Position numbers and translations under genes: made by a program. Below, piece by piece: positions 53,769 through 62,547 of a stretch of DNA of 64,000 nt. Within the stretch, counting starts at the first letter, position 1, and each line of letters opens with the position of its first letter. This DNA is from Paraglaciecola algarum (GTDB taxonomy: Bacteria > Pseudomonadota > Gammaproteobacteria > Enterobacterales > Alteromonadaceae), in contig NZ_JAKGAS010000010.1 of NCBI RefSeq assembly GCF_021532655.1, forward strand, positions 62,001-126,000, in the 5' to 3' direction. The notes below the pieces were generated by a model. It did no database searches, was not told where the DNA came from, and saw only the letters and a program-made list of their open reading frames with translations.

Positions 53769-54962
53769 ATGAGTTTTGATTTTATTCAATCCGCATTAGT
53801 GGCGCGAAAAAAGCAAGGGTTGTTGCGTAAACGCCAAGTGGTGGAGTCGGCTCAAGGGCCAATAATTGAAGTCAATGGACAGCACTACCTTAACTTTTCG
53901 AGCAACGATTATTTAGCTATGCGCCGTTCAACGGTTGTGGCCCAAGCTTGGGTGGATGGTGTCAGTGAACTAGGTGGTGGCAGCGGTGCGTCACCTTTGG
54001 TGACCGGATATACCTATGTACATCAAGCGCTAGAAGAGTACCTTGCCGAAGAATTAGGCCGTGAAAAGGTGCTTTTGTTTAACTCTGGTTTTGCCGCTAA
54101 TCAAGCGATTTGCCAAGCCTTATTTGGTGCAAACAAAACCAAACAATCTGGGCAGATCATAGCCGATAAGTTGATACACGCCTCTTTCATTGATGGGGCT
54201 CAAGCATGTGACGCTCAATTAAGTCGTTTTAAGCATAACGATCTTAACCATCTACAAAGTTTACTTGATAAAACGTCAGCCGATTCAGACGTGCTGGTGG
54301 CCACAGAAAGCGTGTTTAGTATGGACGGCGACCAAGCGCCAATTTCCGACATTTTAACATTTACACAGGCTTTTAGCGCTTGGTTAATGGTAGATGATGC
54401 TCACGGATTTGGCGTATTAGGTGAAACTGGCTTAGGTGTTGTTGAGCAACACAAATTGTCACAACAGCAATTACCCGTGCTCATGGCTACCTTTGGTAAA
54501 GCCATTGGTACTGCAGGGGCGTTTGTAGCAGGTAGTAGTGAATTGATTGATTACTTGGTTAACTTTGCCAGACATTATATATACAGCACGGCTATGCCTG
54601 CGGCGCAAGCCTACGCCACTTTAGCCTGTTTACAATCCAACAAACGCCTCGAAAACAAAATTATTTTGCACCAACGTATTGAATTATTTAAACAGTTGGC
54701 CGAGCAAGCAGGTATCAACTTGATGCCATCGGATAGCGCTATTCAACCTGTGTTAATAGGGTGTGCTGATAAAGCTTTATTAGTCAGCGAAAAGCTCAAA
54801 AATTTAGGTTTATGGGTTAGCGCTATTCGTTACCCAACCGTGCCTAAAAATACCGATCGTTTACGCATAACAATAACTGCTGGCCACGATGAAAACGACA
54901 TTCAGGCCTTGATTGATGGTTTGCAATTAGTTTTACAAAAATCGCCAGAGGTTAACCTTTAA
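53769..54962 (+). CDS. bioF: 8-amino-7-oxononanoate synthase
   Basis: 397 residues, PLP-dependent alpha-oxoamine synthase. Condenses pimeloyl-ACP with alanine. LNFSSNDYLAMRR, GGGSGASPLVTGYT, LLFNSGFAANQA, VDDAHGFGVLGETG and the PLP lysine in MATFGKAIGTAGA are all seen. It starts 11 bases after bioB and ends 3 bases before bioC, so the genes form one operon. Confidence 0.97.
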   Translation: MSFDFIQSALVARKKQGLLRKRQVVESAQGPIIEVNGQHYLNFSSNDYLAMRRSTVVAQAWVDGVSELGGGSGASPLVTGYTYVHQALEEYLAEELGREKVLLFNSGFAANQAICQALFGANKTKQSGQIIADKLIHASFIDGAQACDAQLSRFKHNDLNHLQSLLDKTSADSDVLVATESVFSMDGDQAPISDILTFTQAFSAWLMVDDAHGFGVLGETGLGVVEQHKLSQQQLPVLMATFGKAIGTAGAFVAGSSELIDYLVNFARHYIYSTAMPAAQAYATLACLQSNKRLENKIILHQRIELFKQLAEQAGINLMPSDSAIQPVLIGCADKALLVSEKLKNLGLWVSAIRYPTVPKNTDRLRITITAGHDENDIQALIDGLQLVLQKSPEVNL

Positions 54963-54965
54963 GTT

Positions 54966-55769
54966 ATGTCTGCCGTTATAACCACTGATTGTCAAAAGTC
55001 ACGGATTGCCCAACAGTTTAGTCGTGCAGCTAAATCTTATGATTCTGCTGCAAAAGTACAACTCGATATTGCCACAGATGCCCTTGATCTTGTTATAGGC
55101 TCAACTGGCACCTTATTGGATATAGGCTGTGGTACAGGCAGAAATAGCCCAGCATTAGCTAACAAGTGTGAACGGCTAATCGCTTTAGATTTGGCTTTTG
55201 GCATGCTGTCTTATGCACAAAGTAACTCTGCTGTTGATGGTCACAACACTTCTTGGTTGCAAGGGGATGCAGAACATTTACCGATACAAAATTATTCTGT
55301 TGATAGGCTATTCTCGTCTATGGTGTTGCAATGGTGTGGTGATCAACACAAAGTTATGTCTGAGGTAAACCGTGTACTCACTAATGGTGGTCAAGCTGTT
55401 TTGGCTATTATGTGTGACGGGTCATTTAGTCAATTAAACCAAAGTTGGCTACATCTAGACAAGAATAAACATGTGAATGATTTTGCTAAAGCACAAGTGT
55501 GGCAACAAGCCGGGTTAGCCCAAGGTTTAAAAGTAAAGGTAAGTAAAAAACAATATGTGACCTGGCATGCTGATCTGAGACAATTGTTGTCTTCAATTAA
55601 AGCCATTGGTGCCAATGTGGTATTGCCCAAGCAAGAGGGGAGCGGACTAAAACGTTTTAATCGCCATACTCTGCAAAATCTTGAAACAGTTTATCACGAA
55701 CTATTTGCTGAAAATGGGCAACTTCCGCTGACTTATCAGGTCTGTTATTTACAATGTATCAAAAACTAA
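54966..55769 (+). CDS. bioC: Malonyl-ACP O-methyltransferase
   Basis: 267 residues. Methylates malonyl-ACP so that the fatty-acid machinery can extend it to pimeloyl-ACP methyl ester. SAM motif LLDIGCGTGRNS (50-61), RIAQQFSRAAKSYDSAAKVQ at the start and DRLFSSMVLQWC are typical. No bioH or equivalent esterase lies in the window. Starts 3 bases after bioF. Confidence 0.94.
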   Translation: MSAVITTDCQKSRIAQQFSRAAKSYDSAAKVQLDIATDALDLVIGSTGTLLDIGCGTGRNSPALANKCERLIALDLAFGMLSYAQSNSAVDGHNTSWLQGDAEHLPIQNYSVDRLFSSMVLQWCGDQHKVMSEVNRVLTNGGQAVLAIMCDGSFSQLNQSWLHLDKNKHVNDFAKAQVWQQAGLAQGLKVKVSKKQYVTWHADLRQLLSSIKAIGANVVLPKQEGSGLKRFNRHTLQNLETVYHELFAENGQLPLTYQVCYLQCIKN

Positions 55770-55787
55770 AATAAAAATAGGAAACTC

Positions 55788-56513
55788 ATGGGACATCTGA
55801 CTGACAATACTCGCGCGTTTTTTGTTACAGGGACGGATACTGAAATCGGTAAAACCTTTGTATGCAAAGGTTTGTTACAGGCGTTAAACGATAAAGGTTA
55901 TTCAACTGCTGGTTATAAACCTATTGCTGCAGGTTGCGACAATACGCCCGGTGGTTTACGTAATGAAGATGCCTTAACGTTACAGGCAAACTCTAGCTTG
56001 AAATTAAGCTATGATGAAGTGAACCCTATTGCTTTTGAAGCACCTATTGCCCCACACTTAGCCTTAAAACAAACTGTTAAAGAAGGCGAAGTACATTACA
56101 TTCCTATAGACAAGATCCGCGAAGGATTTATTCACCTGTTACAAAAAGAGCCCAACGTTATTGTGATTGAAGGTGCTGGCGGCTGGCGTTTACCTTTAGG
56201 CGGCAGTTATCAAGGCAGGCCCAGATATTTGTCGGAGTTTGTTTCTGAGTTAAATTTGTCGGTGATTTTAGTGGTGGGTATGCGTTTAGGTTGTTTAAAT
56301 CATGCGGTATTGACGGCTGAAGCTATTCGAAATGATGGCTTAAAAATAGCGGGATGGGTGGCCAATCAAGTGGATGCTGATATGCCATTAGTTGACGAAA
56401 ATATTGACAGTTTACAATCGCTGATCAATGCGCCGTTTTTGGGTCGAGTACCTGCTTTAAAAGGTAAAGAGCAGGCGGGGCAATACCTAAATTTAGCCGG
56501 CTTAGACCTCTAG
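55788..56513 (+). CDS. bioD: Dethiobiotin synthetase
   Basis: 241 residues. ATP-dependent ring closure of diaminopelargonate with CO2. P-loop GTDTEIGKT (15-23), GYKPIAAGCDN, the metal-binding EGAGGWRLPLG block and VVGMRLGCLNHAVLTAEAI are present. It ends the bioBFCD operon, 18 bases after bioC, with TAGGAAAC as ribosome site. Confidence 0.96.
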   Translation: MGHLTDNTRAFFVTGTDTEIGKTFVCKGLLQALNDKGYSTAGYKPIAAGCDNTPGGLRNEDALTLQANSSLKLSYDEVNPIAFEAPIAPHLALKQTVKEGEVHYIPIDKIREGFIHLLQKEPNVIVIEGAGGWRLPLGGSYQGRPRYLSEFVSELNLSVILVVGMRLGCLNHAVLTAEAIRNDGLKIAGWVANQVDADMPLVDENIDSLQSLINAPFLGRVPALKGKEQAGQYLNLAGLDL

Positions 56514-56558
56514 GTTAGGGATTTTTTAAAACCTTGAAAGGAATTTTTTGCTAACAGC

Positions 56559-57176
56559 TTAAAAGCGGCCTTTTACGTTTAAAAACAGATTGCCTTCCTC
56601 AGCAGCTTGTTTGATCTCTCGGTCAGAATAACCTGCAAATATTTCTAGTGATTGGCTTGGTGAATAGGCTAATCCTAACGAATAGTCCTGATATTTTTTG
56701 TTGCCGTTTTGTTTATTACTGGCGTAGCCTCTAACTCGCACTCTTTTACTGATAGGGTAACTTGAACTTATCTCTAAGTGATCGTTATTGGCAATGTTAC
56801 CTGTTTGGTATCGTACCTTAAATAAATCACTCACCATTCCGACTATCCATTTAAACGAGTTATCTGATTTATTGGTATACAGGTAAGCATCTACCGATAG
56901 GTCCACCCCTAGATACTTGTGTACGTTGTGGGAGTATTTGACAAACTTATTGCGTATTAGTTTGTGAGTGGCTTCTTGCTGGTTATCTTTGTCATTAAAA
57001 TTGCTCCACAATTTGGGGTTAACCGTTACTGAAGTAAGTTCGCCTTGTTCTGAAATTGCAGCCAAGCTAGAAGTAGAAATTAACAACATAGTCGTCAATA
57101 AAATCATCGTCAATAAAGTAACTTTTACTAAAAGTAACCTTGTGTTAATAATTGAATAGTTGGCTAAATATTTCAT
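56559..57176 (-). CDS. Hypothetical outer-membrane beta-barrel-like protein
   Basis: 205 residues of no family I recognise. A hydrophobic N-terminus (about 10-40) acts as signal peptide, cut near LAAIS. The rest shows alternating strands such as FKWIVGMVSDLFKVRYQTG, KRVRVRGYASNKQNG and YQDYSLGLAYSPSQSLEIFAGYS, and the chain ends in phenylalanine (FLNVKGRF), as barrels recognised by BAM do. Convergent with bioD. Confidence 0.6.
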   Translation of the reverse strand: MKYLANYSIINTRLLLVKVTLLTMILLTTMLLISTSSLAAISEQGELTSVTVNPKLWSNFNDKDNQQEATHKLIRNKFVKYSHNVHKYLGVDLSVDAYLYTNKSDNSFKWIVGMVSDLFKVRYQTGNIANNDHLEISSSYPISKRVRVRGYASNKQNGNKKYQDYSLGLAYSPSQSLEIFAGYSDREIKQAAEEGNLFLNVKGRF

Positions 57177-57516
57177 TAATCTGTTTATTTGGCATGGTGG
57201 TTACAATTGAATATGCGGCGCATAATATGGATGATTTTTGTACAGGTCAAGTTGATCCGAGAGTTTAGCGTATGTTGATCAATACCTTGGTATAGGCCTT
57301 GCCAGAAAAGGCCTTAGTTGTAAATTTAGTGTGAATTTAATTGGTGATTTTGTGAAAGTAAGTGCTTGGAATGTTGTAAAGGTACTGAGCTTGTAACAAT
57401 ATAAAAAATAAAGTGAATGGAAAAAGTACTAACTATTGATAGTGCTTTTGCCTGTTCAACACTCCCTCGCTAAACAGGCACAATTTTTAATTGTATTGGA
57501 TTAATAAATAGCTGTT
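57177..57516. other. Intergenic region with hairpins after the serine hydrolase
   Basis: 340 bases. It contains a probable minus-strand terminator at 57421-57447 and, closer to the gene, a GCCTGTT/AACAGGC pair at 57450-57479 with a 16-base loop. The rest is the upstream region of the outer-membrane-like gene. No coding sequence is apparent. Confidence 0.5.
57421..57447 (-). terminator. Terminator after the serine hydrolase gene
   Basis: On the minus strand, AAGCACTA-TCAATAGT-TAGTACTT forms an 8-base stem (one G-U) followed by TTT, 70 bases beyond the stop codon of the hydrolase. Confidence 0.55.
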
Positions 57517-59940
57517 CTATTCACTCAATTCAAAAACAGCTTCATCAAATTCTCTATTTACCTCAAATGAATCAAATTTGAAAATTACCTTACCTGCTTG
57601 GTTATCTTTCTTAGTCACTTTAAAAGGTAAACGCATACCTGCAACTTCTCGGTAATCAGCAAAATCTAAACTGTAGGGTAAAGATCCTAAGGTAGGCACT
57701 AAAGCTTTCGTTTCTATTTTTAATACATCACCATTTTTTGTGTCTATATATGCTGTGACACTAGGTACTTCAGCATTTTTGAGTAACACCAGGTAAACGG
57801 GTTTATTGTTTAACTCAGAACGTTTTAATACTTCAATGCTTTGATAAAAGGATGACCAATCTAAATCTAACATTGGATAACTCTTCTGAATTTGAGAGAG
57901 GTATTTGCCATTATGTTGTTGAAATGGTGAAAAGCTAGATTGGGTTGCAGCAGCGCTAGGTGTTATAGCTGTTTGAACATTACCATACTTACCAAAATCA
58001 AGATTGTATCTAGCATGAGTATCACTCATTAATTGAGCTTGTGTTGTACCCGATATCCCTGCTTGGGCATAAATTACTGTGCCTTTAGCTAAGATCCCTC
58101 CGGCTTTTAATAGGGCTTGTTTTTGAGCTTGGGTTCTTCTTAATGCGAGAATTTCTTTTACGCTGGGCAGTGGAGTTTGGTTTTTATCTTCTACTCTAGG
58201 CATTTCACCATTTTGTTTGCCGTCTCGATAAAAACTCAAGCTTGTAATTTGCTTGTCTGCATTTTGGTTAAATACTACATGCATATTTGGGTTAATTCTA
58301 AAGGTCCATTCACCGTTATCATTGGGCAAGTTCAACTCGTAAACCATTTGACCTGGCACATCTATGGCGAGTCTATGATTTTGGATAATGGCAGTGGAAT
58401 TGCTTTTTAGTTGCTTAGAGTAATAACTGCCTAAATATTTTTGTAATTCAGCCGCAGAAATTTCTGGGATAATGGGCAGGCCTTTTTTCGGAAGTTCAAA
58501 GTCCATTCCGTTTTGATGCATACGTAAGGCGGCAATTTGACCTTGTTGGTTTTTATCGAACGACACCGCAATAGTGTCGGTGAGTTCGAATAACCATTTT
58601 CCTTGTTGATTAGGTGATTTAAGGGCGTAAATAGTTTGGCCAGGTACATCCACTGCCAGTTTTCCGTCTTTTAGCAATACCTTAAATATTGTGTTTTTAA
58701 ACGGACCAAAGTTAGCCGTATATTCTCCGATATATTGGTTGAAATCATCACCATTTGTAGGAGGAGTTAGGTTTTGTGTAGGCAGGGCAGGGGCTAACAA
58801 ATAATTAGCCACTAAGTTAATCGATAACTGTTGCAAAGGGGTGGCGGTGATATTGGTTAATAATACATAACCAAGATTCGACTCTGGGAACAATGTCACT
58901 TGGGCGCCAAAGCCGTCAATATTTCCACCATGTTCAACTACTTTTTGTCCCTGCCAGTTGCGTAACATCCAACCTAATCCGTAATGTATATCTTTGGCCA
59001 TTTGAATTTGTGGGCTGTGAGTTTCAAGCAGTGCGTTTTCACTGATTAAACGTTTTCCTTGAAATTCACCTTTCGCCAGTTGAAATTTGAGCCAATTAGC
59101 CATGTCTTCTACGTTTGAGTTGATAGCACCTGCGGGGCCAATGTTTGTTAGGTTACGCATGGGTAGCACTTTGTGCTCGCCTAATTCATCGTGCCACATA
59201 TAGCCCGTAGCTAGGTGTTTTGAGTTTTTAGCTTGGGCTAAATCAAGGGTAGTGTTAAGCATATTGAGCGGGGTTAATAGTCGTGTGGTTAACTGATTAG
59301 CCCAGTTAGATTTTGGATTGCTTTGGCTAGCCGTAGCCGTGCCAGCGGCTAAATACATCACATTGTTGTAGTGAAATTGTTTTCGAAATGGTGCCCATTT
59401 TTCAGCCTGGGTGGCATCTTTGAGTATCTGCTCACTGCTTACTTTGCCATTTACCCATAATAGGTCATTGCGGGCGTAGCCACTGCGATGCGACAAAGTA
59501 TCACGTAGTGTGATCCCAACTGGTTTGTCATTTTGGACAAATGTATAATAGGGAAGGTAATCAGTGAGAGGATCATCCCAATTCATCTTTTCTTGATCGA
59601 CTAACATACCCGCAATAGTGGCAGTAAAGGCTTTAGTGGTGGAGCCTATGGCAAACAGACTTTGTGGAGTTATCGGGGTGTTATGTTCAATATTTGCCAG
59701 TCCAAAGCCTTTACTTAACACCACCTCTCCATCTTTAACAATGGCAATGGCAAAGCCCGGAATGTGGTGTTCAATGCGTTGCGCTTCGAGTGCTTGTGAT
59801 AATGCTTCTAGGCGTGCTTCAAACTCTAATTCTGCCGCTGTTACATGTGAAAGACTGGCTACCACTAGTAAAATTATGCATAACTTTATTGCTAAGGCCG
59901 GTATACAACTAAAGTAATTTTCTAAAACAGATTTCATCAT
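57517..59940 (-). CDS. Secreted serine hydrolase (beta-lactamase/AmpC fold) with C-terminal extension
   Basis: 807 residues. A signal peptide (about 1-36) precedes a class C beta-lactamase-like domain (about 45-390) with the catalytic SxxK at S100-T-T-K103, YNN at 191-193 and HGG at 337-339. Two DUF3471-like repeats follow (about 407-495 and 505-590), each containing VDVPGQ-type loops. The last 200 residues (about 600-807) resemble LolA/LppX-like lipoprotein carriers (KYGNVQTAIT, GDVLKIETKALVPTLGSLPYS, VAGMRLPFKVT). The substrate is unknown; esterase or peptidase activity on D-amino acid peptides is possible. Downstream of a GntR gene and a membrane protein on the same strand. Confidence 0.78.
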   Translation of the reverse strand: MMKSVLENYFSCIPALAIKLCIILLVVASLSHVTAAELEFEARLEALSQALEAQRIEHHIPGFAIAIVKDGEVVLSKGFGLANIEHNTPITPQSLFAIGSTTKAFTATIAGMLVDQEKMNWDDPLTDYLPYYTFVQNDKPVGITLRDTLSHRSGYARNDLLWVNGKVSSEQILKDATQAEKWAPFRKQFHYNNVMYLAAGTATASQSNPKSNWANQLTTRLLTPLNMLNTTLDLAQAKNSKHLATGYMWHDELGEHKVLPMRNLTNIGPAGAINSNVEDMANWLKFQLAKGEFQGKRLISENALLETHSPQIQMAKDIHYGLGWMLRNWQGQKVVEHGGNIDGFGAQVTLFPESNLGYVLLTNITATPLQQLSINLVANYLLAPALPTQNLTPPTNGDDFNQYIGEYTANFGPFKNTIFKVLLKDGKLAVDVPGQTIYALKSPNQQGKWLFELTDTIAVSFDKNQQGQIAALRMHQNGMDFELPKKGLPIIPEISAAELQKYLGSYYSKQLKSNSTAIIQNHRLAIDVPGQMVYELNLPNDNGEWTFRINPNMHVVFNQNADKQITSLSFYRDGKQNGEMPRVEDKNQTPLPSVKEILALRRTQAQKQALLKAGGILAKGTVIYAQAGISGTTQAQLMSDTHARYNLDFGKYGNVQTAITPSAAATQSSFSPFQQHNGKYLSQIQKSYPMLDLDWSSFYQSIEVLKRSELNNKPVYLVLLKNAEVPSVTAYIDTKNGDVLKIETKALVPTLGSLPYSLDFADYREVAGMRLPFKVTKKDNQAGKVIFKFDSFEVNREFDEAVFELSE

Positions 59941-60106
59941 TCTATCCTTAAATTTCTGACATGACTGTGCACTAAGCTATATAAGCTTAGCGTTACATCT
60001 AGTTAAATCGAGTAAAAAATATAAGTAGGTTTATGCCTACTAATGTTGATTGATGGCCGCCTAGGTTTAGTTAGATTAAGTGGTTTAGGCGGCTTTACTT
60101 ACTTAC

Positions 60107-60988
60107 TTATTTGTTAGTAGTGGCTGGTTCACTTGGGGTTGGCGTTTTATATACGTCAAAATCAATATCATGTAATTTAACTCGAAGTAACACTTGGCCT
60201 GTACTCAGTAACATAACCAATACCCAATAGATGCTATTAAACATGGGCTCCCATATATCTAACGAATATTCTCTTACAGACTGGTTAAATATAAAAAATA
60301 TACTGACCATAATACTCACTGATATAAATGAACCAAGTGCAACTTCAGTGGCAATATGTCTGTCTTTTGCTGATTGATGGGGATCTAATTTTTTTCCGTG
60401 GATTATTTTGTAACCTAATCCCAAAAACAATGAGTTACATAAAGTAAGAGATACAAATAAAGTGATAACAGTTGCATTGAATATAAAGTCATTAAACATA
60501 AGAATTAAATAGATACATAAGGCGCAAGCACTCACTGCCGAAGCAAGTTTTAGTGGCGTAATAAAGGTAAATAAACTTCTTGGATTGAGTTCTGCGGTTC
60601 GTTTGCTAGCATGATTTGCCTCGCGCATCTGTTTGAACTGTTTGAAGCCTGATAATTCTAAAATGAAAAATGGAACACCTTGCAGCATGCCGTAAGCTAG
60701 GGGTAGAAAATTAAAGTTCTCTAACTTAGCCCCTCCTTTAAAGATGAAAATGCTAGCTGCCACAAAAACGATCAAGCCTAAAACTAATATAACATTGCTT
60801 ACTAAGGAAAAAGTAAACTTTCCTTTTAAAGCACTTTCAAATCCCTTGGGATACATTTTTCCATAGGATTCAACTGGGCAGTGCTCAAACACATAATCCA
60901 TTCGTTGCTTTATTTTTTTAGGGTAGTAATAAGAAATCAGTATTATTTGTACAAAAAATACTACAAAAAAAAGTAATTCAATCCACAT
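60107..60988 (-). CDS. Hypothetical multi-helix membrane protein
   Basis: 293 residues from the ATG at 60988, chosen because GAGGAA lies 6 bases upstream; an earlier in-frame ATG starts immediately after the GntR stop. About seven hydrophobic segments are spread over residues 3-270. I do not recognise the family. Directly following a YtrA-type GntR regulator, it looks like the controlled partner in a GntR/membrane protein pair. The hydrolase gene is 166 bases further on. Confidence 0.62.
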   Translation of the reverse strand: MWIELLFFVVFFVQIILISYYYPKKIKQRMDYVFEHCPVESYGKMYPKGFESALKGKFTFSLVSNVILVLGLIVFVAASIFIFKGGAKLENFNFLPLAYGMLQGVPFFILELSGFKQFKQMREANHASKRTAELNPRSLFTFITPLKLASAVSACALCIYLILMFNDFIFNATVITLFVSLTLCNSLFLGLGYKIIHGKKLDPHQSAKDRHIATEVALGSFISVSIMVSIFFIFNQSVREYSLDIWEPMFNSIYWVLVMLLSTGQVLLRVKLHDIDFDVYKTPTPSEPATTNK

Positions 60989-61030
60989 AATTTTTTCCTC
61001 GATTTCTAACATAGCTTGTAGCCAAGTCAT

Positions 61031-61405
61031 TTAGTTATTTGTTAGTACGTCGTTAAAGGTTAGGCGCATTTCTGAGTCTGTGACGCCAGCTTCTTTTAGA
61101 CGGGTAATCAATTCTTCAAATTGACTGGTTACCCATTCTTTTAAGTCAATTTGGCAATTCGCTTTGGCATCGGGATGCACAAAGGTGCCCCGGTATCCCT
61201 TACTTTGAATAACTGCATCTCGCTCCAATAGTTTATAAGCCTTGGAAATCGTTTTGCTATTCACTTCTAAATCATTTGCCAGTTGCCGAATAGAAGGTAG
61301 CGGGTCATTCGGCGCGATTTTGTCGTTAGCAACCGCTTGTTTAATTTGCTCAATTAGCTGGGCAAATATCGGTTTGGGATCGTCAAGATCAATTTCGATA
61401 TTCAT
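61031..61405 (-). CDS. GntR-family regulator, YtrA subfamily
   Basis: 124 residues from the ATG at 61405. An N-terminal winged helix-turn-helix (about 8-75: PIFAQLIEQIKQAVAND, PLPSIRQLANDLEVNSKTISKAYKLLERDAVIQSKGYRGTFV) is followed by only about 45 residues, so there is no effector domain; this is the YtrA type, which usually controls an adjacent transport operon. Inverted repeats at 61411-61451 lie right upstream of the start and suggest autoregulation. It heads the membrane-protein/serine-hydrolase group. Confidence 0.85.
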   Translation of the reverse strand: MNIEIDLDDPKPIFAQLIEQIKQAVANDKIAPNDPLPSIRQLANDLEVNSKTISKAYKLLERDAVIQSKGYRGTFVHPDAKANCQIDLKEWVTSQFEELITRLKEAGVTDSEMRLTFNDVLTNN

Positions 61406-61410
61406 AAAAT

Positions 61411-61451
61411 AACACATGCTCCAGTTGTTCCATGTGTTGTAATGGTACAAC
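61411..61451. promoter_or_regulatory. Candidate operator of the GntR operon
   Basis: Two overlapping perfect dyads precede the regulator gene: AACACATG-12-CATGTGTT (61411-61438) and GTTGTA-ATGG-TACAAC (61436-61451). The first begins six bases upstream of the start codon. Either fits the symmetric sites bound by YtrA-type dimers. Confidence 0.5.
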
Positions 61452-61614
61452 TAAACTGTGTTAATGCAAGTATATTTAGCGAAAGAGTTTAAAAAACGTT
61501 CGCTTATAGTGTGTTTTTTATTCGAGTGATATGTTTAATTTATTGTTTTATATATAGTTTTACTAATTTTTAGTTTTAATGAAGAAATAAGGAGCGAATT
61601 GTTTTTTCAGGTGT

Positions 61615-62373
61615 TTATTGAGGGAATAAGGGTTTTATTTCTTCTCTATTCAGGATGGAGATTAGGTTTTTAGACAATACATTGCTGTAGTTAACTAACG
61701 AGGATTTTTTAGAAATTGCAATATAAGCAGCTACTTTTTGTTTAATTTTATAAGGCGCGATTTTGATTTTGTTTTCGTAAATGTATTTTTCAGCTTGGGC
61801 TTTAATTGATTCTTCCCTGCCAATAAATACGTCTATACGTTTTCTGAGTAACATGGTCACTAATTGTTGATGATTATTTGTTTCGGTTTTGTTTAGGCTT
61901 TTATCTTGATCAAAAGGATTATAATAACTTGCCCCACCTAACACGCCAATATTCAGGTTTTTAAGATCTTGGTAACTTTGGATTATTTTAGGATCATCAT
62001 GTAGTGAATAATAGTTCATCTGTAACACTTCAGAATACAGAGGTGTTTCTAAATATTGTAAATAGTTTTGCCGCTCTGGTGTCTGCCGAATATCCACAAT
62101 TAAATCAGCTTTTCCTTGCTCCATCATGTTTAGACATTGGCCAAATGAACAGGGTTTAAAGTCTATATCTTTTTTAATAGAAGTGGCTAATAGGCGAACC
62201 ACAACTGCATTTCTGCCAGTGTATGTGCCACTTTTATAAATCATGAAGGGCGGCTCAACATGAGCTGCAACGATAATTTTATTGGTTGTTTTTCCATAAC
62301 AATAAAAAGTCGTTATAGATGTAATAACAAAAATTAAATTAACTACTTTTAATTTTTCTAACAGCGATGACAT
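61615..62373 (-). CDS. Orphan periplasmic solute-binding-like protein (SBP_bac_3 type)
   Basis: About 252 residues from the ATG at 62373, which starts a signal peptide (MSSLLEKLKVVNLIFVITSI); an ATG 18 codons upstream is also in frame. The mature part has IIVAAHVEPPFMIYKSGTYTGRNAVVVRLLA, QGKADLIVDIRQTPERQNYLQYLETP and NIGVLGGASYYNPF, the pattern of amino-acid-binding proteins. No ABC transporter is near. It is divergent from the acyltransferase gene. Confidence 0.7.
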   Translation of the reverse strand: MSSLLEKLKVVNLIFVITSITTFYCYGKTTNKIIVAAHVEPPFMIYKSGTYTGRNAVVVRLLATSIKKDIDFKPCSFGQCLNMMEQGKADLIVDIRQTPERQNYLQYLETPLYSEVLQMNYYSLHDDPKIIQSYQDLKNLNIGVLGGASYYNPFDQDKSLNKTETNNHQQLVTMLLRKRIDVFIGREESIKAQAEKYIYENKIKIAPYKIKQKVAAYIAISKKSSLVNYSNVLSKNLISILNREEIKPLFPQ

Positions 62374-62547
62374 GGATGTAACGTTCCGTCGGGTTTTTAT
62401 GCGGCTACTAACTATGAAGTAGAACATTTAATAGTTAGAGTTACAAATTTAGCTAATTACTCTTCAATAGCCTGTTTGTGATTAAATTTATAATATATGA
62501 TTAATTTTTGAACGATTAACAAAGCTTAATCACAATAGAGATTCAGT

